This document shows, one piece after another, positions 25,838 through 33,481 of a stretch of 64,000 bases of DNA; the stretch's first letter is position 1, and each line of letters opens with the position of its first letter. The notes beneath the pieces are model-generated. The model had not been told where the DNA came from, did no database searches, and was given only the letters and a program-made list of their open reading frames with translations. The stretch is taken from NCBI RefSeq assembly GCF_002553505.1, contig NZ_PDCP01000012.1, positions 57,105-121,104 on the forward strand, written 5' to 3'. The position numbers and the translations under genes are program-made. The stretch comes from Mycolicibacterium agri (GTDB lineage Bacteria; Actinomycetota; Actinomycetes; Mycobacteriales; Mycobacteriaceae).

Positions 25838-26295
25838 CAGAGCTCACCGAGTGCGTCACTGGCCGCGCCGAAGAACTCGTCGAGGATCTTTTGCGCCTTC
25901 TTGTTGATGGTGCCCGAGCCCATGCTGGCGACCTTGCCGGTCACCTCGTACACACCGTCGACGACGATCGTGGAACCCTGCTCACGCGGGCTCACCACCA
26001 AGTCCGCCAGCACCAGCAGCCGCGAGCCGACCTGCCGGTCCTCACCGGCCGCACGTACCTTCAGCGAAGACCCCTCGTTGACGTCGCTGACCGTCACGTC
26101 CAGGTCGGCGCGCAACTTGAACGGGCCTAGGCGATCCATCAGGACCGCCGTATATTTGCTCAGCGGTTCGATCTCGACCGCGTCCTCGACGATGGACACC
26201 CAGCTCACCAGTCGCGGCACGTCGATCATGGCGGCCCAGGAGTCCTCCGCGCTGGCTTTGACGGTCAAGTCACGGTGAAACTCGGTACGCGGCAT
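25837..26295 (-). CDS. CoxG-like SRPBCC family protein
   Basis: This encodes 152 residues from ATG 26295. The helix-grip fold of SRPBCC/CoxG proteins is suggested by VPRLVSWVSIVEDAVEIEP, the LRADLDVTVSDV strands and the glycine-rich MGSGTINKKAQKILDEFF C-terminal helix. In CO dehydrogenase clusters CoxG anchors the enzyme to the membrane; in other hydroxylase clusters its homologues may aid assembly. Here it is the first gene of the hydroxylase operon and lacks an obvious membrane anchor. The longer frame to 26631 is non-coding in character. Confidence 0.82.
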   Translation of the reverse strand: MPRTEFHRDLTVKASAEDSWAAMIDVPRLVSWVSIVEDAVEIEPLSKYTAVLMDRLGPFKLRADLDVTVSDVNEGSSLKVRAAGEDRQVGSRLLVLADLVVSPREQGSTIVVDGVYEVTGKVASMGSGTINKKAQKILDEFFGAASDALGEL

Positions 26296-26597
26296 CGGTG
26301 TCCTTTTCACGGGGCCGGAACAATGTGAATATAAAATCCAATCTACGGTTGGACGCCGATGCGCGCAAGACGCCGCGCTCGGAGGGCGGGCGTGGCCTCG
26401 GCGGGCGGCGGATCGGGATGGCAGAGCCGCTGGCGTCGACCACGGCGCGGTGGAGCCGCTGCGACGACCGTCGGTGGGTTGATCCCTCCGCGATCCTCGA
26501 CGCGCCTCATGCGGAGGCGCAGCATGCCGCGAGGACGTAGTGCTGCACGGGATTCCGATCAAAATGCAGTGGTCCCCTACTGCGCTCTTTCGGGCCC
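26296..26597. promoter_or_regulatory. 302-bp gap with AT-rich element at 26328-26343
   Basis: The gap separates the hydroxylase operon start from a decayed PE-PPE gene. AATATAAAATCCAATC at 26328-26343 contains ATATAAAATC, one mismatch from the ATACAnAATC core, about 34 bases upstream of the start. It shares AAAATCCAA with the element at 15491-15509. No gene is seen in the remaining GC-rich sequence; it may hold eroded upstream parts of the PE-PPE gene. Confidence 0.4.
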
Positions 26598-27467
26598 ATG
26601 CGACAGAATCCTTCCCAGCGGAACTCGACACCGCACGCTGTAGCGATGGTCCGAGGCGGCGACTTCCCGTTGCATCCGCTCAACATGATCTCTTTGCTGA
26701 ACGCAGGGCGGGGCTTCGTTTACCTTCACTCGAACGCCCTCGACGTCAGCCTGCCCGACAATCCGAAGGAGTCGCAGTTCTATCAGGGCGCCTACGGTGA
26801 CACCGACTAGTACTTGTTCGAGACGCAGGACCTGCCGCTATTCGCGCCGCTGCGCCAAGCGGGGATACCTGAACCGGTGATCGACGTGTTCGAGCCGTTC
26901 TTCCGCGTTGTCGTCGAGCTGGGCTACGACCGCAACATCAAGCCGTGGGAGCCAACCCCGGCGCGGCTGATCCCGAGGCTCGACCCGGCGAAGGTGGTCA
27001 CTGATCTCGTTGACGCCATCGGTGAGGGTGCCGCCAACGCAACGTCCCTTATTGGTGCGCCCGCTCGATCGAACAGTTCCACGCCAGCGCCGGACCCTGC
27101 CGACATCGGCATCTCCGAGAAGGTTGGCGCGCGAGAGCAGCAACAGAACTCAACCGTGTCGACCGAGGTGGCAACCGCAGCAAAGGTAACGAATCAGGTT
27201 GTGCAGCAGAAGAATACGGTCGAACCGAAAACAATCAAGCAATTTGTGAAGTCCCGGCTGAAGTTTTCGGCTGAAAGCCGGACACTCGGCCAGCCACAGC
27301 CCCTAAGCCGGCTGGGCCAAAGGTTGGTGGATCGACTGCAGGGGTCCTGGCGAACGGACAATGTGGCCGAGCGTCTCCGGGCAATTACTCGAGGCCCCGT
27401 AAAGTCAACGGCCGGAACCAGATCGAGCCTGAATTCGGGCGATACGTCGGCGACAGCCAGTTCTAGG
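26598..27467 (+). pseudogene. Decayed PE-PPE domain (alpha/beta hydrolase-like) gene fragment
   Basis: The frame shows the C-terminal half of the mycobacterial PE-PPE domain: GDFPLHPLNMISLLNAGRGFVYLH, QGAYGDT, LPLFAPLRQAGIPEPVIDVFEPF and VELGYDRNIKPWEPTPARL. The first half of the domain, with the serine nucleophile, and the N-terminal PE or PPE module are missing. An in-frame TAG at 26808-26810 falls where the family has the first Tyr of GDTTYY, so TAC or TAT probably became TAG. The frame then runs on without a proper stop into antisense of the isochorismatase gene; the end given is approximate. This is a truncated, nonsense-carrying remnant. Confidence 0.75.
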
Positions 27468-27512
27468 CGAAAGCACCTCGCCCGGCGACACCGATTCCTG
27501 ACGGTGCTCCGA

Positions 27513-28112
27513 TCAGTCCGGGATGGCGGTCGAGTCAGGTACGACGACGGCGAACAGATCGGCCATCGCGGCGAGGCTGGCCGACTGCATCGCCGTGGCG
27601 GGGACCGATTCGTCGCCGACGCCGGGCAGGGCGCGGGTTGCGGTGGCCGCTGCGACCACCGTCGGCGCATAGCCGAGGTTGAAGGCTCCGCGCGCGGTCG
27701 AGTTCACGCACATGTGCGTCATGAAGCCTGCGAGCACAAGGTTCGAAGCGCCTGCGGCCTTCAGTCGCTCGTCGAGATCGGTCTGCACGAACGAGTTCGG
27801 ATAGCTCTTCACCACCACGGGTTCACCTTCACGCGGGGCAACGCGGTCGACGATCGCGCCACTCTCCCCCTCGACGTCGTAGAGCGATCCCGGCCCGTCG
27901 TCATGTTGAATGTGAATGATCGGAATTCCCGCCGACCGGGCGCGGTCGAGCAGAGCCGCCGCCTCGTCGAGTGCGGTTTGCACACCTTCCAGCTCCATCA
28001 CGCCGCGGGTGTAGGTGTTCTGGCAGTCGATCATGATCAGCGTCGACTCGGCGAGCCCGGCCGGGCTTTGAGGCAGTTGCGCGAGAGCGCGCAGCGTATG
28101 CAGTTCGGACAC
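27513..28112 (-). CDS. Isochorismatase-like cysteine hydrolase
   Basis: This encodes 199 residues. The catalytic triad of the isochorismatase/nicotinamidase superfamily is visible: Asp in TLIMIDCQNTY, Lys in VVVKSYPNSF and Cys in GFMTHMCVNSTARGA. These enzymes hydrolyse amides (nicotinamide, N-carbamoyl compounds, maleamate) or vinyl ethers. It lies 18 bases after the methyltransferase gene on the same strand, so the two form an operon. Its link to the catabolic island is uncertain because of the intervening pseudogene, but an amidase or maleamate-type role would fit. Confidence 0.88.
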   Translation of the reverse strand: MSELHTLRALAQLPQSPAGLAESTLIMIDCQNTYTRGVMELEGVQTALDEAAALLDRARSAGIPIIHIQHDDGPGSLYDVEGESGAIVDRVAPREGEPVVVKSYPNSFVQTDLDERLKAAGASNLVLAGFMTHMCVNSTARGAFNLGYAPTVVAAATATRALPGVGDESVPATAMQSASLAAMADLFAVVVPDSTAIPD

Positions 28113-28130
28113 ATCGCAGAGCGTATGCCG

Positions 28131-28931
28131 TCACCCACGGGTTGCGGTGGCGATCAATGCGGGTGCCGGGAACCTCACCGTCCCGTCGGCGCAGGCGAAC
28201 GCCGCCAGCCGTCGCGCCGCGCTGGTTCTCAGCCGGGCGTACTGCGCCTCGTCGACGTGGTCGGACAGCGTCCATCCCCGGATCTCGCTGTACAGCCAGT
28301 CGTCGATTGAACCGAACCGGGCAACGCCTTCGCGCCGGACGACCACCACGTCCGGAAACGCCGGGCGTAAGACGTCGGCGAGGGCTTCGGGAGTGCCGAC
28401 CGCGAACGGCGCGCGCATGGCGTCGGCGGCCCAGTCGCCGAGTTCGTCGCCGAACAAGTCGGCCATCGCGGCAAAGCCTGGAAGCTGGTCGATCGAGGCC
28501 CATGTCGCGACCGCGATCCGGCCGCCTGGGCGCAGGACGCGCTTGACCTCGCTGACCGCGGCGGCCCGATCGGTGAAGAACATCAACGCGAATTGACATA
28601 CGACACAGTCAATCTCGCCGTCGCCGATGGGCATCTCCTCGGCGTAGCCACAGCGGAGATCCAGCCCTTGTGTGAGCCGTTCCGCCACCGCGAGCATGCC
28701 TTCGTTGGGGTCGAGGCCGATGACCGATCCCGACGTGCCGACCCTGATGCTCGCCGCGCGGGCGAGCACACCCGTCCCAGTGCCGACATCGAGGAGCCGC
28801 TCCCCCACCCCGGGAGCAACGGCGTCGAGCATGGGCTGCACCCATTGCGCGAAGAGCGCGGGCACGAGCAGTTCGTGGTAATTCTCGGCGGCAGCGGTGC
28901 AGACCTGCCCGCCGGCGAATCGTGATCTCAT
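28131..28931 (-). CDS. SAM-dependent class I methyltransferase
   Basis: This encodes 266 residues from ATG 28931. The SAM-binding core has motif I LLDVGTGTGVLARAA near residue 42, the acidic end of strand 2 in GLDPNEGML, and VVCQFALMFFTDR after strand 4, followed by LRPGGRIAVATW. This is the UbiE/Methyltransf_11 pattern of small-molecule methyltransferases. A much longer frame to 29336 runs across the divergent HxlR gene and is rejected. The gene is divergent from the HxlR regulator with 84 bases between, including a perfect palindrome, and is probably its target. Confidence 0.87.
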   Translation of the reverse strand: MRSRFAGGQVCTAAAENYHELLVPALFAQWVQPMLDAVAPGVGERLLDVGTGTGVLARAASIRVGTSGSVIGLDPNEGMLAVAERLTQGLDLRCGYAEEMPIGDGEIDCVVCQFALMFFTDRAAAVSEVKRVLRPGGRIAVATWASIDQLPGFAAMADLFGDELGDWAADAMRAPFAVGTPEALADVLRPAFPDVVVVRREGVARFGSIDDWLYSEIRGWTLSDHVDEAQYARLRTSAARRLAAFACADGTVRFPAPALIATATRG

Positions 28932-28962
28932 GCTGCGATCGTCGGCGCCGAAATCAATGGTG

Positions 28963-28985
28963 GGAAGTTCGATTTTGGAACTTCC
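28963..28985. promoter_or_regulatory. Perfect 8-bp inverted repeat in the methyltransferase/HxlR intergenic region
   Basis: GGAAGTTC and GAACTTCC are separated by 7 bases (GATTTTG) and lie midway between divergent starts at 28931 and 29016. HxlR regulators bind such dyads near their own gene. Likely operator controlling both genes. Confidence 0.65.
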
Positions 28986-29015
28986 GACAGGGCCCGACAG
29001 TGGGACGATCGATGC

Positions 29016-29693
29016 ATGGGCACATACCGCCAGTACTGCCCTGTGGCCCGCGCTTCGGAGGTTCTCGCCGAACGGTGGAACCCACTGATCGTGCGCAATC
29101 TGATGTTCGGCGCCGAGACGTTTTCGGCCATCGCGCGAGGTGTGCCGACGATGTCTCGCTCGATGCTGCTCAAGCGGCTCGAGGAACTGCAGCATGCCGG
29201 CGTCATCGAGACAAAGCCGAAACCGGACGGCCGCGGCCACCTGTACGCGCTGACGCAAGCCGGCGCCGACCTGATCGGTGTGATCGACCGGCTCGCGGCG
29301 TGGGGCGAGCGGTGGATCGATGTGACCAGCGAACACTCGGATCCCGCGTTCGCGCTATGGGCGTGGTGCCAAGTGCAATTGGACCGCGCCGCGCTGCCGC
29401 CGGGCCGCGTGGTGGTGGCGCTGATCTTCCCGGACGAGGCTCCGACCAACCGCCGGTACTGGCTGTTGATCGAGCACGGCGATGCCGAGACGTGCTACTC
29501 GGATCCTGGCGGTGAGCCCGATCTGACGGTCACAGCGCGGTCGCTGGCCTTCGTCGATTGGCATCGCGGCAAGAGGTCGTGGCGCGACGTGCTGCGCACC
29601 GGAGACGTGACGCTGACCGGCCCGACGTGGCTGCGGCGCTCGTTTCCGACATGGAATCTGCACCATCCGGTTCTCGCGGGGGTCAGCCCGTGA
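29016..29693 (+). CDS. HxlR-family winged-helix transcriptional regulator
   Basis: This encodes 225 residues. Residues 1-100 are the HxlR domain with the typical CPVARASEVLAERWNPLIVRNLM opening (a Cys near the N-terminus and the W), followed by the recognition helix region TMSRSMLLKRLEELQHAGVI and the wing KPDGRGHLYALT. The C-terminal 110 residues form an SCP2-like extension found in a subset of these regulators. It is divergent from the methyltransferase-isochorismatase operon. The last 11 bases overlap the convergent cysQ gene. Confidence 0.88.
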   Translation: MGTYRQYCPVARASEVLAERWNPLIVRNLMFGAETFSAIARGVPTMSRSMLLKRLEELQHAGVIETKPKPDGRGHLYALTQAGADLIGVIDRLAAWGERWIDVTSEHSDPAFALWAWCQVQLDRAALPPGRVVVALIFPDEAPTNRRYWLLIEHGDAETCYSDPGGEPDLTVTARSLAFVDWHRGKRSWRDVLRTGDVTLTGPTWLRRSFPTWNLHHPVLAGVSP

Positions 29694-30420
29694 CCGAAAG
29701 CACCACCTCGGCGAGTTCGGGGCGGCACACCAGCAGGTCGGGCAGCAGCGGATCGGGTCGGTTGTAGCGGAGCGGTGAGCCGTCGATGCGGGATGTGTGC
29801 AGTCCGGCTGCACGAGCGACGGCGACGGGCGCGGCCGAATCCCATTCGTATTGGCCGCCGGCGTGCACGTAGACGTCGGCGCGGCCCTGTACCACGGCGG
29901 CTACTTTTGCTCCCGCCGAACCCATTTCGACCAGCGTGCCGTTCAACGCGTCGCGGACTTGCAGCGCGATGGCGGGCGGCCTGGTCCGTGAGATGACGAT
30001 GCGGGGCGCGGCAGGTGGGTGCGGCGGCTTCGCGACGTCGGGTGTGGCCAATGTGACCCCTTGTGCCGGTAGCGCAACCGCCCCAGCCACCAGTTCTCCG
30101 TCTTCCCACAGCGCGACGTGCACGGCCCAGTCGTCGCGGTCGAGTTCGGAGAACTCCCTGGTGCCGTCGAGCGGATCGACGATCCAGACCCGCTGCGCAG
30201 TTAATCGAACGGGGTCGTCGGCTCCCTCCTCGGACAGGACGGCGTCAGCGGGCCGCTCCGTCGCCAACGCCTCCATCAGGAAGTCATGAGACCGCTTGTC
30301 CCCTGCGGCTTTTCGGTCGGCCGAGCTGGCGTCAGCGAATTCGTCGCGCACACCGAGCAGCAGCTTGCCCGCTTCGGTGGCCAACCGTTCGGCGACCTCG
30401 TCGTCGCTATGGTCGATCAC
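29683..30420 (-). CDS. cysQ: 3'(2'),5'-bisphosphate nucleotidase CysQ
   Basis: This encodes 245 residues of the inositol-monophosphatase superfamily. Metal ligands appear as Glu-Glu in VLSEEGADD, DPLDGTREF and WDSAAPVAVA, the three signature blocks. CysQ removes the 3' phosphate from PAP/PAPS, limiting toxic PAP in sulfate activation. The start codon overlaps the cysNC stop (ATGA), so it is translated with the PAPS-making enzymes. In M. tuberculosis cysQ is elsewhere (Rv2131c), so its position in the operon is notable. The 3' end overlaps the HxlR gene by 11 bases. Confidence 0.92.
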   Translation of the reverse strand: MIDHSDDEVAERLATEAGKLLLGVRDEFADASSADRKAAGDKRSHDFLMEALATERPADAVLSEEGADDPVRLTAQRVWIVDPLDGTREFSELDRDDWAVHVALWEDGELVAGAVALPAQGVTLATPDVAKPPHPPAAPRIVISRTRPPAIALQVRDALNGTLVEMGSAGAKVAAVVQGRADVYVHAGGQYEWDSAAPVAVARAAGLHTSRIDGSPLRYNRPDPLLPDLLVCRPELAEVVLSVTG

Positions 30421-32261
30421 GAACGCCTTTCGAGCATCTCGATCACCATGTCGGCCAGCTCTTCGGGCGAATGGTCGGGCGTCAGACGCAAGTCGGGGTT
30501 CTTCGGCCGCTGAAACGGGCTGTCGATTCCGGTGAAGTGCGTGATTTCACCGGAACGCGCCTTGGCGTACAGGCCCTTCGGGTCGCGGCGTTCGCAGTCT
30601 TCGAGCGGGGTGTCGCAGAACACCTCGAAGAACTCCACCCCGGCCTCGGTGGTCACCTTCCGCGCCAGCTCGCGATGCTCCTCCAGCGGGCTGATCGCGG
30701 GCACCAACACGATCTGCCCCGAATCGGCGAGGATCGCGGCGACATGGGCCAGCCTGCGCTGGTTCTCCGCTCGGTCGGCCATCGAGAAACCAAGGTCGGC
30801 GTTGAGGCCGTGGCGCAGATTGTCGCCGTCCAAAACGTATGCGGGCAGGCCCTTTTCGAGCAACTTCTGCTCGACGAGCATCGCCACCGACGACTTGCCG
30901 GAACCCGACAGCCCGGTGAACCACACGGTGCGGCCCTTCGACAGCCGGTCCTCGGAGCTGCACAGATTCTGGTGACGCACGGTGTTGGGGCTTGACGTGC
31001 GCGCGGTGACCTGCGGCAGCACCATGCCCGCGGCGACTGTGCCGTTGGTGTGCGGATCGATCAGGATGAATGATCCGGTGGTCGCGTTGCGGCTGTATTC
31101 GTCCAGCAGCAGCGGAGTCTGCGCGCGCAACGCAATCCGGCCCAGCTCATTGAGTTTCAGCGCGGTGGCCGACTTGTCGCGATGCAGCGTGTTGACGTCG
31201 AGGCGGTAGTCCAGCGCGGTCACCCGCACCCTCGTCGTGCGCGTGGTGTGCTTGATGATGTAGTCGCGGCCCGGCTCCAGCGAGGAGTCGTCGGCCATCC
31301 AGCACACCGTGGCGTCGAACTCTCGCGTGACCCGAGGTTGGTTGTTCGGCCGCGCGATCATGTCACCGCGCGAGATGTCGATGTCGTCGGCGAGGCTGAT
31401 CGACACCGCCATCGGCGGGAAAGCCTCTTCGACTGGCCCAGTGGGGCTTTCGATAGCCGTGATGCGGCTGGTCAGCCCCGCAGGCAGCACGACGACCTCG
31501 TCGCCGGGACGCATCACGCCGCTGGCCACGGTGCCTGCGTAGCTGCGGTGATCGGCGTGTTCGTGGGTCTGCGGCCGGATCACGTACTGCACGGGGAACC
31601 GCACGTCGACCAGGTTGCGGTCGCCGGCGATGTAGACCTCTTCGAGGTGCGACAGCAGCGCGGGCCCGTCGTACCACGGGGTGTTGTCCGACCTCGTCAC
31701 CACGTTGTCGCCGTGCAGAGCCGATAGCGGAATGGTGGTCACATCGTGGATGTCCAGCCGGGCGGCAAACTCATGGAAGTCGTCGCGGATCTTCTCGAAT
31801 TGCTCGCGGTCCCAACCGATCAGATCCATCTTGTTGACGGCCAGCACGATGTGGCGGATGCCGAGCAGCGAGGCGAGGAACGCGTGCCTGCGCGACTGCT
31901 CGAGCAGGCCGTGGCGGGCGTCGACGAGGACGATCGCCAGTTGCGCGGTCGACGTGCCGGTCACCATGTTGCGGGTGTACTGGATGTGGCCCGGCGTGTC
32001 GGCGATGATGAATTTCCGCTTGGGCGTGGCGAAATAGCGATACGCGACGTCGATGGTGATGCCCTGCTCGCGCTCGGCGCGCAGGCCGTCGGTCACCAAC
32101 GCCAGGTCGGTGTAATCGTGCCCGCGCTCTTTGGACGTGCGCTCGACCGAGGCCAGTTGATCCTCCATGACGGCCTTCGAGTCGTAGAGCAGACGGCCGA
32201 TGAGCGTCGACTTGCCGTCGTCGACCGATCCTGCGGTCGCCAGGCGTAGCAGCGTCGTCAT
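30417..32261 (-). CDS. cysNC: Bifunctional sulfate adenylyltransferase subunit 1 / adenylylsulfate kinase
   Basis: This encodes 614 residues from ATG 32261. The N-terminal CysN GTPase (about 1-430) shows GSVDDGKSTLIGRLLYD, DTPGH and NKMD, the G1, G3 and G4 boxes, then the beta-barrel domains. The C-terminal CysC kinase (about 435-614) has Walker A GLSGSGKSS. With CysD it makes APS from sulfate and ATP; the kinase domain converts APS to PAPS. The start is preceded by GGGGAG inside a 32-bp unit that is tandemly duplicated. The frame extending to 32285 uses that duplicated stretch and is less likely. Confidence 0.95.
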   Translation of the reverse strand: MTTLLRLATAGSVDDGKSTLIGRLLYDSKAVMEDQLASVERTSKERGHDYTDLALVTDGLRAEREQGITIDVAYRYFATPKRKFIIADTPGHIQYTRNMVTGTSTAQLAIVLVDARHGLLEQSRRHAFLASLLGIRHIVLAVNKMDLIGWDREQFEKIRDDFHEFAARLDIHDVTTIPLSALHGDNVVTRSDNTPWYDGPALLSHLEEVYIAGDRNLVDVRFPVQYVIRPQTHEHADHRSYAGTVASGVMRPGDEVVVLPAGLTSRITAIESPTGPVEEAFPPMAVSISLADDIDISRGDMIARPNNQPRVTREFDATVCWMADDSSLEPGRDYIIKHTTRTTRVRVTALDYRLDVNTLHRDKSATALKLNELGRIALRAQTPLLLDEYSRNATTGSFILIDPHTNGTVAAGMVLPQVTARTSSPNTVRHQNLCSSEDRLSKGRTVWFTGLSGSGKSSVAMLVEQKLLEKGLPAYVLDGDNLRHGLNADLGFSMADRAENQRRLAHVAAILADSGQIVLVPAISPLEEHRELARKVTTEAGVEFFEVFCDTPLEDCERRDPKGLYAKARSGEITHFTGIDSPFQRPKNPDLRLTPDHSPEELADMVIEMLERRS

Positions 32262-32293
32262 CCGTGCTCCCCGTTCTTCGCGCAAGCGCTCAT
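32258..32293 (-). CDS. 11-codon mini-ORF 2 between cysD and cysNC
   Basis: Reading from ATG 32293 the product is MSACAKNGEHG. Its TGA overlaps the cysNC ATG by four bases (ATGA). It lies in the second copy of a 32-bp tandem duplication and ends with the Shine-Dalgarno-like GGGGAG that serves cysNC. Whether it is translated is unknown. It would act as a coupling relay or as a Cys-sensing leader. Confidence 0.4.
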   Translation of the reverse strand: MSACAKNGEHG

Positions 32294-32322
32294 CCGTGCT
32301 CCCCCTTCTTCGCGCAAGCGCT
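32259..32322 (-). repeat. 32-bp perfect-period tandem duplication in the cysD-cysNC spacer
   Basis: Two copies, 32291-32322 and 32259-32290, differ at a single base. Each carries a purine-rich ribosome-binding site and ends at an ATG. The unit length equals a 36-base mini-ORF minus the 4-base ATGA overlap, so the duplication preserves translational coupling. Confidence 0.9.
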
Positions 32323-32325
32323 CAT
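32290..32325 (-). CDS. 11-codon mini-ORF 1 between cysD and cysNC
   Basis: Reading from ATG 32325, whose A is the last base of the cysD stop (TGATG), the product is MSACAKKGEHG. Its TGA overlaps the ATG of mini-ORF 2. It has one Cys codon (TGC) at position 4. The peptide is nearly identical to that of mini-ORF 2. No homologue is known to me. Confidence 0.4.
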   Translation of the reverse strand: MSACAKKGEHG

Positions 32326-33254
32326 CAGAAGTATCCCTCGCGCTTCCGATCCTCCATCCCCGCCTCGGAGATTCGGTCGTCGGCCCGGGTGGCGCCGCGT
32401 TCGGTGAGCCGCGACACCGCGGTCTCGGCGATGACCTCCGAAACCGTGGCCGCGATGGACTCGACGCAGCCGGTGCAGGTCACGTCGCCTACGGTGCGGA
32501 AGCGAACGGTCTTCTCGATGACCTGTTCGTCCTTGCGCGGCTGCATGTACTTGTGCACGGCCAGCAGCATGCCGTCGCGCTCGAAAACCTTGCGCCGATG
32601 GGCGTAATAGATCGACGGCAGCTTGATCTTCTCGGCGCCGATGTAGGACCAGATGTCGAATTCGGTCCAGTTCGACAGCGGGAAAACGCGGATGTGCTCG
32701 CCCTTGTGATGGCGGCCGTTGTACAGGTTCCACAACTCGGGGCGCTGGGCCTTGGGATCCCACTGGCCGAACTCGTCGCGGAAGCTGAACACGCGCTCCT
32801 TGGCGCGGGCCTTTTCCTCGTCGCGGCGGGCGCCGCCGAATGCCGCGTCGAACTTGTTCTCGCGGATCGCGCGCAGCAGCGTCACCGTCTGCAGCGGGTT
32901 GCGCGACGGGATGGTCTCAACCACGCGGCCCGCATCGATGTCGTCTTGCACCTTGGCGACAATCAACCGCACGCCCGACTCCGCGACCAGTTCGTCACGG
33001 GTGGCGAGGACCTCTTCGAAATTGTGTCCGGTGTCGACGTGCATGACGGGAAACGGCAGCCGCCCCGGCTGAAACGCCTTGAGCGCCAGGTGCAGCATGA
33101 CGATCGAGTCCTTGCCGCCGGAGAACAGCAGCACCGGACGCTCGAACTCAGCGGCGACCTCGCGAATGATGTGGATCGCTTCGGCCTCGAGCGCCCGTAA
33201 ATGGCTCAGCTCGTATCGGCCGGAAGCCTGCGCAGGCTCCTGCAAGATCGTCAT
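32325..33254 (-). CDS. cysD: Sulfate adenylyltransferase subunit 2
   Basis: This encodes 309 residues from ATG 33254, with GAGGAA seven bases upstream. The PP-loop of the N-type ATP pyrophosphatase family is seen as LLFSGGKDSIVML near residue 43. GGARRDEEKARAKERVFSFRDEFGQWDPKAQRPELWN and the C-terminal RKREGYF are typical of CysD. It forms ATP sulfurylase with CysN. It is first in the cysD-cysNC-cysQ operon. The upstream 227 bp are AT-richer next to the start and contain a dispersed repeat copy further out. Confidence 0.95.
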   Translation of the reverse strand: MTILQEPAQASGRYELSHLRALEAEAIHIIREVAAEFERPVLLFSGGKDSIVMLHLALKAFQPGRLPFPVMHVDTGHNFEEVLATRDELVAESGVRLIVAKVQDDIDAGRVVETIPSRNPLQTVTLLRAIRENKFDAAFGGARRDEEKARAKERVFSFRDEFGQWDPKAQRPELWNLYNGRHHKGEHIRVFPLSNWTEFDIWSYIGAEKIKLPSIYYAHRRKVFERDGMLLAVHKYMQPRKDEQVIEKTVRFRTVGDVTCTGCVESIAATVSEVIAETAVSRLTERGATRADDRISEAGMEDRKREGYF

Positions 33255-33348
33255 TTATTCCTCGTAAAGTTGGTAGATCTAACCAGAATAATAGGCTTAA
33301 CTCGTCATGGAACCAGCGCTGGCCTGCGATGTCAATAATTTCGCTCGC

Positions 33349-33417
33349 CGAGCGTGCGAGAACTCACCGATTTTGCCGGCGTGTCGGCCGCAAACACGCC
33401 CGGTCGCGGATACGGGG
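33349..33417. repeat. Dispersed intergenic repeat, copy A
   Basis: A stretch beginning CGAGCGTGCG and containing GGCGTGTCGGCCGCA is nearly the same as 33934-34002 (about five of six positions equal by eye, same strand). The two copies flank the thioesterase pseudogene. Similar elements are scattered between genes in fast-growing mycobacteria, as far as I recall. Confidence 0.65.
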
Positions 33418-33481
33418 GGTGTCGCTGGTCGTTACCTCTGAGGTAATTGATCTGCCTGCGGTGGCCCCAATACTGGGAGGT

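Noticed and set aside
22147..26295. Carbon monoxide dehydrogenase operon
   Set aside because: The large subunit lacks the AYRCSFR loop with the active-site Cys and has SYRGFG instead.
26814..28310. A 498-codon open frame starting just after the PE-PPE stop codon
   Set aside because: Its first part is the PE-PPE remnant and the rest is antisense to the isochorismatase gene; it is not one protein.
28131..29336. A long start for the methyltransferase gene
   Set aside because: The extension runs through the divergent HxlR gene and its operator; homology begins at ATG 28931.
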